From Danxiaibacter sp048498555 (GTDB lineage Bacteria; Bacteroidota; Bacteroidia; Chitinophagales; Chitinophagaceae), in contig JBEHXT010000001.1 in the NCBI GenBank assembly GCA_048498555.1, positions 1-64,000 of the forward strand: DNA of 64,000 nucleotides. The letters are read 5' to 3'. The position numbers and the translations under genes were made by a program. Numbering within the stretch: position 1 is the stretch's first letter; the number at the start of each line of letters is the position of its first letter. The notes below the pieces were generated by a model. The model did not search any database. It had not been told where the DNA came from and saw only the letters and a list, made by a program, of their open reading frames with translations. Positions 17,546 through 25,571 of the stretch are shown piece after piece.

Positions 17546-18007
17546 TCAAATCCAGTAATGCACGTATTCGCCTGCAGTGTCTGTCTGCGTGATCACCTTA
17601 TCGGCTACTGCTTTTAATTCACTGTCTTGCATAGCTTCACGCATAAGATCGTGAATGGTGAGCACGCCTGAGAAATCAAATTCTTCAAATACCGGCAAGT
17701 ACTTTGACTGGCATCCATTCATCAGGATCATTGCTTTTTCTGCGGTGGAAGAGGAATCTATCGCAGGCAGGTCATTGGTCATAATCTCAGATACTTTTGT
17801 AGTTGCTGCATTTTTGTTCTGCAACAAAACCTTGCGTGTATAATCTCTTTCAGACAATACACCTGCATATTTGCCTTTATCCATAACTATCACGTAACTA
17901 AGGTTTCCAGACTGCATTAAAAGAAGGGCATCTAAAGCTGAGGAATTGGCATCAATGTAATGAAAATGAGGGCCCTTTTGGCCCAGGATGTTTTTAACTG
18001 TGCGCAT
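17546..18007 (-). CDS. CBS-domain pair protein
   Basis: A 153-residue protein made of two CBS motifs: residues about 5-65 (ALLLMQSGNLSYVIVMDKGK, GVLSERDYTRKV) and 72-130 (EIMTNDLPAIDSS, KAMILMNGCQSKYLPVFEE, GVLTIHDLMREAM). Tandem CBS modules bind adenosine nucleotides and act as energy sensors. No attached enzyme domain is present, so it would act on a partner that the neighbourhood does not reveal. Convergent with the DUF721 gene. Confidence 0.88.
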   Translation of the reverse strand: MRTVKNILGQKGPHFHYIDANSSALDALLLMQSGNLSYVIVMDKGKYAGVLSERDYTRKVLLQNKNAATTKVSEIMTNDLPAIDSSSTAEKAMILMNGCQSKYLPVFEEFDFSGVLTIHDLMREAMQDSELKAVADKVITQTDTAGEYVHYWI

Positions 18008-18198
18008 AGGAGAAGTTTAAGTGTTCATGTAATTTACGAAAAATTATGCACGTTTTTTACTAAGGCTTACTATTAACAATAACTTTTTAAATTGAGTAAG
18101 CGCTTATTCAAACCATGATTGAAAATAGGCAGCGATTAACATTTTCAACATTTATTTTTCATTAATTTTCGTTGTCAATATGACACAAAGCCCTTGTT

Positions 18199-18588
18199 AT
18201 GAAAGGATTTCAGCGTTTATATAGAAGAACCCGCGGATTGTGGTTGCAGTGTATGGCATTGTACTATGCTTTCAACAATAAACAAACGCCATGGTACGCG
18301 AAAGCACTGATTGTTTTTACGCTTATATATCTTCTCAGCCCTATCGATATCATTCCTGATTTTATACCGGTTGCAGGCTATCTCGACGACATAGTAATTG
18401 TACCGCTGCTTTTCATGTTGGCAGCAAGGCTTGTTCCTGTCAACATAATGAGAACCAGCCATATAAAAGCGGAAGAAAGTATACGCTACGCTAAAAGAAG
18501 CCTACTGCAAACGATTATACTTGGAGTACTTTGGATTTTTATATCGATTATTCTTATACGATATCTTATTATCGCTATCAGGCACTAA
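18199..18588 (+). CDS. DUF1232 (YkvA-like) membrane protein
   Basis: The 129-residue product has the DUF1232 core TPWYAKALIVFTLIYLLSPI followed by DIIPDFIPVAGYLDD, and a second membrane helix at the C-terminus (TIILGVLWIFISIILIRYLI). The family is membrane-bound and of unknown function. It starts divergently from the CBS gene and ends before a strong bidirectional terminator. Confidence 0.88.
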   Translation: MKGFQRLYRRTRGLWLQCMALYYAFNNKQTPWYAKALIVFTLIYLLSPIDIIPDFIPVAGYLDDIVIVPLLFMLAARLVPVNIMRTSHIKAEESIRYAKRSLLQTIILGVLWIFISIILIRYLIIAIRH

Positions 18589-18648
18589 TTCAAGAAGCGA
18601 TCAACATCATTTCTTTCCAGGCAAATATTGATCAACTACCCATAATAA

Positions 18649-18684
18649 AAAAGCTTTGAACACACTCCGCGTTCAAAGCTTTTT
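18649..18684. terminator. Bidirectional intrinsic terminator
   Basis: AAGCTTTGAAC and GTTCAAAGCTT pair around ACACTCCGC, with A-run on one side and T-run on the other. It lies between the convergent DUF1232 and OmpA-family genes and can serve both. Confidence 0.88.
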
Positions 18685-18703
18685 GTTTTTTAATTTACTT
18701 AAA

Positions 18704-20860
18704 TCAATAGTACAACTTCATCTCCACACGGCGGTTCTTTGCGCGCCCTGCAGCGGTTTTATTGCTCTCTATTGGTTTCGTATCGCCATAGCCGGTAGCA
18801 TGTAGCCTGCTTTCATCAATTCCCTTCGATACTATATATTTTTTTACAGATGCTGCTCTTTTTTCTGAAAGCGCCTTATTCAATGTGGCATTGCCGGTAT
18901 TATCTGTATGCCCATCAATATTCATTTGTACATCGGAATTATCCTGCAAAACCTTAACCACTTCGTCCAGCGCCAGGAAAGAAGAATTTAACAGCTTATC
19001 GCTGGCTGTAGCAAAAAGTACTTTACGTGCAGATTGATCAATCTTCTTCACAACTTCCTGCTTAATTTCAGGGCATCCTGCATTAGCTGCTACGCCAGGT
19101 ACTTTAGGGCATTTATCTTCTTCATCATTAATACCATCGCCATCTGTATCGGGTACAGGGCAGCCCTGGTAACGAGCAACGCCTTTAACCGCAGGGCATT
19201 TATCTTCTTCATCATTGATACCATCTCCATCCGTATCAGGCACAGGGCATCCATTGTATTTCGCTATGCCTTTTACATTTGGGCATTTATCTTCTTCATC
19301 ATTAATAACATCACCATCCGTATCAGGAACGGGGCAACCATTATATTTTGCAACACCCTTAACATCAGGGCATTTATCAACATCGTCAGTGATGCCATCG
19401 CCATCAGCATCTTTTGGAGGAGGAGTCGCTTCAGCAACAGGTTCTTTTACTTTTTGCTTTGGCCTGTAAATAGGAATATGAACACCAGCGTAAGCATCAG
19501 CACCACCTATGTTTTTCTTTACCAGGTTGGAAAGAATGGAGCCTGACCCAATATAGAATACGCCTACATTAAAGCCAACTCCCCAGTTGAAATTATTATA
19601 AGTATTGTAAGAAAACGGCATCGAAACGCCCAGCCAACGCGTTTCATAGCGTGGTGTTACTGCAATAGAGCTTATATAACCAGCGCCATAACTATTTCTG
19701 CCCAGGAGGTTCAGGTCTGCATTCACATTAACGAAAAAGTTCTGTACAGCTTGCCAGTCAATATTTGCATGCAAAGCAGTCGGCAATTTTACTTTATAAG
19801 ATGAGGGCAATCCCTGCGCAACCAAAAGGTCTTTTATCTGAAGGCGGTTCAGGTATTCATCAATTGTTTCATTGTCGTACATATCGAAATCGTCTCTCGA
19901 CAAATCTGATCCTTCGAGATGATAACTTTTTGCATTATTCGAAAGCGCATATTTAACGCTTCCAATATCCGTTACGGCAAGAGAAGCACGCAGTTTATAG
20001 CTGCTCCTTGTTTTGCTTAACCATGCGATATTTTCAGCGTCGTCAGCAAAGTTTCCGTTGGGCCTCCATTCGTAAACCGCACCCAGATCAAAGCCAACAC
20101 CGTGGCTTTTATTCAAATTACTCCAGCTTATATTTTCGTTATTTGAACTTGAAACCTGGTCAAGCCCCTTTGAATAAAGTACATTAATATTTCCCCGGAT
20201 ATTATTGAAATTGTATTCATCTTTCATGTTAACATCCAGATCATCCGCGGTTGCAGAACCTCCGATAAAGCCAACAACGTATTTGGCAGTAACCCCTCCT
20301 TTAAGAAGGTGATGTTCGTTTTCAACGAGCACACGCCCGTAGGTTACGCCTATATCTGCGAAGCCATGTACGTTGGTGCGCAAATTATTCTGTGCAAGGT
20401 TAAGATTAAAGAAATCAGGATTGCTATTACCCATCAATTGAAAAACACTGTTATCCAAGTTACGTTCGCTGGCAAGGCCTCTCACTCTGGTAGTAACCGC
20501 TACCGAATTTTTTTGATCGATGCTCCACATCAGCGAAGGGCCAATCAAATCAAAATTCGTGAAAGCATTTTTTTTTCCTCCACTATTTACTTTAGTGAAA
20601 TCTTTTCCTTCCTCCCAATCATTAAAATTCATTTTAAATAGAGACGAACGCTTAACGCTATAAGCATTGGTGCCCCCGGCTGCGTTTACGGAGAACAGGT
20701 TAATATCAAATTTATAACGGCTGTTTGCAATGTTTGCGGGGTTAAAAATTGCTCCCCCAACTGTTTGGTAATTATTGTACTGGTACCCGGTAAAATTCTG
20801 TGCACGGGCAGCAGACAATAATCCAACACATAGGATAAGCGGATAAATTGTTTTTTTCAT
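18704..20860 (-). CDS. OmpA-family outer-membrane protein with thrombospondin type-3 repeats
   Basis: A 718-residue protein in three parts. After a signal peptide (MKKTIYPLILCVGLLSAARA) comes a beta-barrel-like region of about 450 residues of the DUF5723 type, starting QNFTGYQYNNYQTVGGAIFN. Four calcium-binding TSP3 repeats follow (about 490-600), each with a DTDGDGINDEEDKCP-like core and a GCP end. The last 110 residues are an OmpA peptidoglycan-binding domain with NIDGHTDNTGNATLNKALSE and AKNRRVEMKLYY. It probably ties the outer membrane to the wall. The third TSP3 copies are nearly identical in DNA, a sign of recent tandem expansion. The second core carries V where the others have G. Confidence 0.92.
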   Translation of the reverse strand: MKKTIYPLILCVGLLSAARAQNFTGYQYNNYQTVGGAIFNPANIANSRYKFDINLFSVNAAGGTNAYSVKRSSLFKMNFNDWEEGKDFTKVNSGGKKNAFTNFDLIGPSLMWSIDQKNSVAVTTRVRGLASERNLDNSVFQLMGNSNPDFFNLNLAQNNLRTNVHGFADIGVTYGRVLVENEHHLLKGGVTAKYVVGFIGGSATADDLDVNMKDEYNFNNIRGNINVLYSKGLDQVSSSNNENISWSNLNKSHGVGFDLGAVYEWRPNGNFADDAENIAWLSKTRSSYKLRASLAVTDIGSVKYALSNNAKSYHLEGSDLSRDDFDMYDNETIDEYLNRLQIKDLLVAQGLPSSYKVKLPTALHANIDWQAVQNFFVNVNADLNLLGRNSYGAGYISSIAVTPRYETRWLGVSMPFSYNTYNNFNWGVGFNVGVFYIGSGSILSNLVKKNIGGADAYAGVHIPIYRPKQKVKEPVAEATPPPKDADGDGITDDVDKCPDVKGVAKYNGCPVPDTDGDVINDEEDKCPNVKGIAKYNGCPVPDTDGDGINDEEDKCPAVKGVARYQGCPVPDTDGDGINDEEDKCPKVPGVAANAGCPEIKQEVVKKIDQSARKVLFATASDKLLNSSFLALDEVVKVLQDNSDVQMNIDGHTDNTGNATLNKALSEKRAASVKKYIVSKGIDESRLHATGYGDTKPIESNKTAAGRAKNRRVEMKLYY

Positions 20861-20903
20861 AAATGAAGGACCAATATTTGTTTTAAGGCGTTTTATTGAA
20901 GCG

Positions 20904-20934
20904 CAAATATAGCTGTTGAATATATTGCGATAAA
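20904..20934 (-). promoter_or_regulatory. Candidate Bacteroidota promoter of the OmpA-family gene
   Basis: On the minus strand TTTA (-33) and TATATTTG (-7) are separated by exactly 19 bases. The -7 box fits TAnnTTTG fully and the -33 box differs from TTTG by one base. Transcription would begin about 35 bases before the start codon. Confidence 0.5.
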
Positions 20935-20983
20935 TATTTTCATATTAAATGACACGGCGTGTGTTTAATATTGGATAAAAACA

Positions 20984-21991
20984 TCAGGACAAATTATCTT
21001 TTTGATAAACTTTAGGTGTAACACCAAAATGTTCTTTAAACACTTTGGCAAAATGGCCAATATTAGCATATCCAATTTTATGGCCCACTTCAGTTACCGA
21101 AAACCTTCTGGATAAAAGTTCTGCCGCTTTATTCATTCTAAGATTTAAAAAATACGTTGCGTAGTTGGTGGCATATAGCGCTTTAAACATCGTTGCGAAC
21201 CTTGTTCTGCTCATCAGGCATATTTTCGCAGCTTCATCCATCAATGGCGTAGCGTCTTCAATATTTTTTTCGATGCGATCTTTTAATTGAATAATACGTG
21301 CAGCATCATCAGAGATCATCCGCTCCTCTCCCAGTTCTTCTTCAATAATGTTGTCAAAAAATAAGGCAACAAGTTCAAGGGCACATCCTTCAAGATAATG
21401 TAAAAGCGTGTACATGTTTTTCTTAATTGAAAACACATCTTCTATAATCTCATTACTTCTCAGGTCAAGGTTTGTGGTGAACTGCATCGGCTCATAATTT
21501 GCGAATTGCCGCATTCTCGTAATGCTGACCGGTATATTTTTAAACAAATGCGAAATAGCCCATGACCTGTGAAAAATTAACTGGATTGTCTTAAAACGTT
21601 TGCCTATACCGGGATACAGGCTTACTTCAGTTGAATGGGAGCTAAAAAAAATGGCTTCAGCAAAACTGCTACTGATATCAACAACCCTCCCGCTTTGCTT
21701 ATTAACTATTAATGGAACGTCACTTACATTAAAAAGAATTTTATAATGATCATTTCCCTGCACTACCGGCCTGTGAAACTTTAATTCTTTATGAAACACA
21801 CAATCCGTAATAAGAATTGAAAGCCCATCTGTAAGCTCATAAAATTCATAGCGGCCTTCAGCAACACAGGGAGGAAAAACAAGGTAGTTATCTTGCATCG
21901 TTACATTTTCTCCTGTTGCTTTACTTAATGAATTTGCAAAATCAACAAACCACTTCTTACTTGAACTATAATAATAATCCACTTCTGTCAT
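20984..21991 (-). CDS. AraC-family transcriptional regulator
   Basis: A 335-residue regulator. The last 100 residues are a double helix-turn-helix of the AraC type (LMSRTRFATMFKALYATNYA, then FSVTEVGHKIGYANIGHFAK followed by VFKEHFGVTPKVYQ). The N-terminal 220 residues are an effector domain I cannot place, containing the loop NVSDVPLIVNKQSG. It is a clear paralogue of the next gene upstream (shared EVGH-IGY-N-HFA-FK core and the same N-terminal plan). The two may form a duplicated regulator pair; a target is not visible nearby. Confidence 0.88.
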   Translation of the reverse strand: MTEVDYYYSSSKKWFVDFANSLSKATGENVTMQDNYLVFPPCVAEGRYEFYELTDGLSILITDCVFHKELKFHRPVVQGNDHYKILFNVSDVPLIVNKQSGRVVDISSSFAEAIFFSSHSTEVSLYPGIGKRFKTIQLIFHRSWAISHLFKNIPVSITRMRQFANYEPMQFTTNLDLRSNEIIEDVFSIKKNMYTLLHYLEGCALELVALFFDNIIEEELGEERMISDDAARIIQLKDRIEKNIEDATPLMDEAAKICLMSRTRFATMFKALYATNYATYFLNLRMNKAAELLSRRFSVTEVGHKIGYANIGHFAKVFKEHFGVTPKVYQKDNLS

Positions 21992-22047
21992 ACAAATATT
22001 TTAAGGGTGTTTTTGGTGGTTAGGCACTACTGCTTATTGCAAGCATT

Positions 22048-23067
22048 CTACGTTTTAATTATTCTGGCACCTTTTTGATACAGCTTTGGCGTTGTATTGA
22101 AATAGTCTTTAAACGCCCTGGCAAAATGGCTCAGGTTATTGTACCCGACTGCATGGCCAACCTCTGCTACGGACGTTCCCTTAAGCAGCAACTCGGCCGC
22201 CTTTTGCATTTTTATCTGCAGAAAGTAATCCAGATAACTTTTGTGATAGATTGCTTTAAACAGCGCTGCATACTTTGTTTTACTCATTACGCATTCTACT
22301 GCTATTTCGTCAAGCGATGGTATTGGTTTATTTATAGCGCGGCTCATTCTCTCTTTAACGCCCATCACTGCCGATACTTCATGAAACTTGAGCTTTTCAT
22401 TATTGTTGCCGGGCATTGCAAGCCTTTCAACCGCCAAAGCAATTAACCTTTTAGCGCAACCTTCATAAAATAATCGCTGCATGTTTAAAGGTGGGGCGGA
22501 TACTAGCATTTCTTCCGCAATCAGCAACATGCGCAGATTAAGATCCATAAAAAATTGAACCGGCTCATCCATTAAAAATTCTGACGCATAGGCTGGATGC
22601 AGAGGCACTTTTTCTATATCGTAATGTTTTGTCAGCCATGCCCGTGAAAACACAATGTTTATGATGCGCACATTACTATCGGTAGATGGATACAACTTTG
22701 CACCAAGGCCTGAAGTGCTATAGTAAATTGCATTTTTCCAATCGGTACCAACGTCAACCACCTGCCCATTGTGCGCACTCAACAAAACAGGACCAGTAGA
22801 CAGATTGAAGTGCAAAACGTGGAAGTCATTAATGGGCAAGGAATTTCGAATAAATTTTACCTCTTTTGCAAAACGGCAGTCCATAAGCATTACACTTAAC
22901 CCTCCGTCTAAAGAGATAAATTCGGCTTTGCCTGTTGCAACGGAAGGCGGAAACACTAAAGCGTTATTTGCCGTCTCTATTTTTTCACCAAAGGCTGAGC
23001 CAATAGACTCAGCGGCAAGCTCCAGTATTTTAGGCCCGGTAGTAAGAGCGTACTCTACTTCAACCAT
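22048..23067 (-). CDS. AraC-family transcriptional regulator, paralogue
   Basis: A 339-residue product with the same architecture as the downstream gene: an N-terminal sensing region of unknown ligand and a C-terminal AraC double HTH (VMSKTKYAALFKAIYHKSYL, then TSVAEVGHAVGYNNLSHFAR followed by AFKDYFNTTPKLYQ). The 56-base gap to the paralogue suggests an operon. Both upstream gaps contain a GGGTGTTTT segment, which may be a shared regulatory element or just chance. Confidence 0.88.
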   Translation of the reverse strand: MVEVEYALTTGPKILELAAESIGSAFGEKIETANNALVFPPSVATGKAEFISLDGGLSVMLMDCRFAKEVKFIRNSLPINDFHVLHFNLSTGPVLLSAHNGQVVDVGTDWKNAIYYSTSGLGAKLYPSTDSNVRIINIVFSRAWLTKHYDIEKVPLHPAYASEFLMDEPVQFFMDLNLRMLLIAEEMLVSAPPLNMQRLFYEGCAKRLIALAVERLAMPGNNNEKLKFHEVSAVMGVKERMSRAINKPIPSLDEIAVECVMSKTKYAALFKAIYHKSYLDYFLQIKMQKAAELLLKGTSVAEVGHAVGYNNLSHFARAFKDYFNTTPKLYQKGARIIKT

Positions 23068-23542
23068 AATTGTTTTTACAGATTAGATTTTATAATTGCT
23101 ATTCAGGGGTGTTTTAAGACCCAAAAAAAGTTGAGCACAATTGAATTAAAGGTTAAATCATCCTAAGCCATTAATTAAGCCGTACCTGATCACATTATTT
23201 TTTGAAACCTAACATAGGCGCATGTAGCAGGGCATTTATAACTGTCGCGTTATACAAAAACAGCACAAACGTACCACCTGTTTTGATTAAAAAATGTTCG
23301 CAGACAACAGATTTACATCCCTAAAATGTCAATTTTGGTTCATCGATTTTGGAGCATAAAAAAATACGCACAGGTTTAAAATTGCGCAAGAAAGGCTATG
23401 AACGCTTTTGAAGACAATGGTTTTAGCGCAGGCATCTTGTATAAACAGCAAAACAACTGCTTTGAGGAAATATAAGTATGATAAATTTCGTCAGCGGCGG
23501 GACAGTTGGTGATATATTTTAAGCCAAAATATTTTCGGGCGT
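23068..23542. other. Gap of 475 bases with one possible short ORF
   Basis: AT-rich sequence between the AraC pair and the acyltransferase gene. At 23398-23475 an ATG follows AAAGG by four bases and opens a 25-codon frame (MNAFEDNGFSAGILYKQQNN...). Nothing else stands out. The frame is too short to support as a gene and is listed as an observation only. Confidence 0.4.
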
Positions 23543-24277
23543 TCAGCTATGTGCGCTGTAGTAGTCCCACATTTGTTGAAAAACCTTTTCTTTTAGCTGC
23601 TTAGATGTTAGCCCCGTTACATCTACAGGCGGTAAAAAATGCATCTCTAATCTATGCGGCAGCATAAAAAAAGGTTTACCGGCGGGAAGCACTTTCCTTG
23701 TATTAAAAATAAGCGTTGGGATAATCTGTTTTTTTGTATCGACAGCCAGCTTGAAAGCGCCATCATAAAATTCTTTAAGCGGTTTATTGGTCTTATTTCG
23801 AGTTCCTTCCGGGTAAATTACCATGTCCAGCCCTAGCGCAAGTACCTTCTTCATTTTCTCATAACTTCTCCTGCGATCCTCATCGCTTTTCCTGTCAACA
23901 AGCACACTGCCAAGCGCATAGATCCAGCCAAAAACCGGAATTTTGGTAAAACTTTTTTTTGCAATAGTCTTGTTTGCATTGGGCATATATGGCGTAGTTA
24001 CGGGCACATCCATCAGGCTGTTATGGTTACAAACCACTACGTAGTTGGTATTCTTTTTAAAATTTTCCGCACCAACAACATTCAACGGGCACCCGGCAAG
24101 GTTCAAAAAAAAGTTCATCCAAACCCTTGACACGGCCCTGTGCCACTTTGCTGCTGCAGGCTCTTTCAACACGTAACAAAACGCATAAAAAACCATCGCC
24201 ACAATCATGGATGGCACAAACAATAAAATGGCCCACAAAGCGCAGATCCTGCCTGCTATTTCTTTCAAAAACTTCAT
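23543..24277 (-). CDS. plsC: 1-acyl-sn-glycerol-3-phosphate acyltransferase (PlsC-like)
   Basis: The enzyme adds the second acyl chain to lysophosphatidic acid in membrane phospholipid synthesis. The catalytic HX4D motif is at His85-Asp90 (CNHNSLMDVP), and the glycerol-phosphate motif EGTR is at 157-160 (MVIYPEGTRNK). One or two N-terminal membrane helices (residues 10-36) precede the catalytic fold. Length (244) is normal. The same fold serves some ornithine-lipid acyltransferases, so the exact acceptor is inferred. Confidence 0.9.
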   Translation of the reverse strand: MKFLKEIAGRICALWAILLFVPSMIVAMVFYAFCYVLKEPAAAKWHRAVSRVWMNFFLNLAGCPLNVVGAENFKKNTNYVVVCNHNSLMDVPVTTPYMPNANKTIAKKSFTKIPVFGWIYALGSVLVDRKSDEDRRRSYEKMKKVLALGLDMVIYPEGTRNKTNKPLKEFYDGAFKLAVDTKKQIIPTLIFNTRKVLPAGKPFFMLPHRLEMHFLPPVDVTGLTSKQLKEKVFQQMWDYYSAHS

Positions 24278-24453
24278 TTGCTTTCTTTGTTTCGAACAAT
24301 TAGGTGCTGTCTTTTTTTACAACTAAATCCCGGCTATTCCCGTTTAACTTGCAAGAGTAAATAAAATACATTAAAAAAGCGCTAACGCAAAGCCCGTAAT
24401 ACAAAACTTGCTTTTCCTAGAATGCTACATCTCATTTATAGGAAAATTACGGT

Positions 24454-25125
24454 TTATAACATCCAGTCAACAGGCTCAATTCCCTCCTTTGCAAGCAACT
24501 CGTTTGCTTTGCTAAAATGTTTGCATCCAAAAAAACCTTTATCAGCGCTAAATGGCGACGGATGCGCCGCTTTTAAAACATGATGTTTGGTTTCATCAAT
24601 AAGGTACTGTTTCTGCTGCGCAAAACTACCCCACAATAAAAATACTACGCCACGCCTTTCGTCTGATATTTTACTAATTACCGCATCGGTAAACATATGC
24701 CAGCCAATCTTCGCATGACTGTTTGGCTCCCCCGCCCTCACAGTTAACGAGGCATTGAGCAATAGCACTCCCTGCCGTGTCCATGGCGTTAAATCGCCTG
24801 TTTGGGGAATAGGCATGCCTATATCTTTCTTGAGCTCTTTATAAATATTTACCAGGGATGGCGGCGGTTTTACACCATCGGGAACGGAAAAAGATAATCC
24901 CATTGCCTGTCCCGGCCCATGATAGGGATCCTGGCCGAGCAAGACTATTTTTACCTGATCAAAGGGCGTTTGTTCGAATGCATTAAAAATTTGGGGGCCC
25001 GGCGGATAAATTGTCTTGCCTTGTGTTTTTTCCACTTTCAGGAAAGCAGCTATCTGTTCAAAATAATTTTTATTAAACTCCTGGCGTAATACATTTTTCC
25101 AGCTTGACTCAATTTTTACATCCAT
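24454..25125 (-). CDS. ung: Uracil-DNA glycosylase, family 1
   Basis: Removes uracil from DNA in base-excision repair. The catalytic water-activating motif GQDPYHGPG is at 64-72 (Asp66), the uracil-binding part LLLNASLTVRAG follows, and the DNA-intercalating loop HPSPFSADKGFFG starts at His188. All key residues of family 1 UDG are present and the length (223) is standard. It is divergent from the propeller-toroid gene across a 446-base gap. Confidence 0.97.
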   Translation of the reverse strand: MDVKIESSWKNVLRQEFNKNYFEQIAAFLKVEKTQGKTIYPPGPQIFNAFEQTPFDQVKIVLLGQDPYHGPGQAMGLSFSVPDGVKPPPSLVNIYKELKKDIGMPIPQTGDLTPWTRQGVLLLNASLTVRAGEPNSHAKIGWHMFTDAVISKISDERRGVVFLLWGSFAQQKQYLIDETKHHVLKAAHPSPFSADKGFFGCKHFSKANELLAKEGIEPVDWML

Positions 25126-25571
25126 AAAATGCTTTATACAACTTATCAGATTTGTGCAAATTAAAGAAAAGAACCTGCTTTGATGCGGTTACTTTAGACG
25201 GTATTGAAACAAATTTTACTGTTTTCGTACCAATACTTATATTAGACGATACTTTAACGAAACGCCGTATAAGAAATTAACAGGCAACAGAATAATTACA
25301 TTTGAGTTTATTTCAGCCTGCTCCCTCTAACAGCCTTTCAGTAAGCAGATAATCCGCAATCTTTACCTGATCCTGAATTTGTTGATTTTTTAATCAGCAG
25401 AGAGTGAATATTGAACTGATAAGCGCTGCTGATTTTAACCATTGAAAGATGGATCGCATGCTTATCACCATTGCGTATAAATTACATATTAATGCAGCCG
25501 GTTTGACTCCTGGACATTTGGCTACAAATACAAATAACACCATTGTTTAAATTCAAATTTATTTTATCTAT
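25126..25571. other. Divergent regulatory gap
   Basis: Should hold the promoters for ung (leftward) and for the first propeller-toroid gene (rightward). I find no exact TAnnTTTG box for either and no long hairpin. Between 25380 and 25450 the motif AATCAGCAG or a close form recurs, without clear meaning. Confidence 0.45.

Noticed and set aside
23398..23475. 25-codon frame with an SD-like AAAGG
   Set aside because: Too short to support as a gene without conservation data; kept only as an observation.
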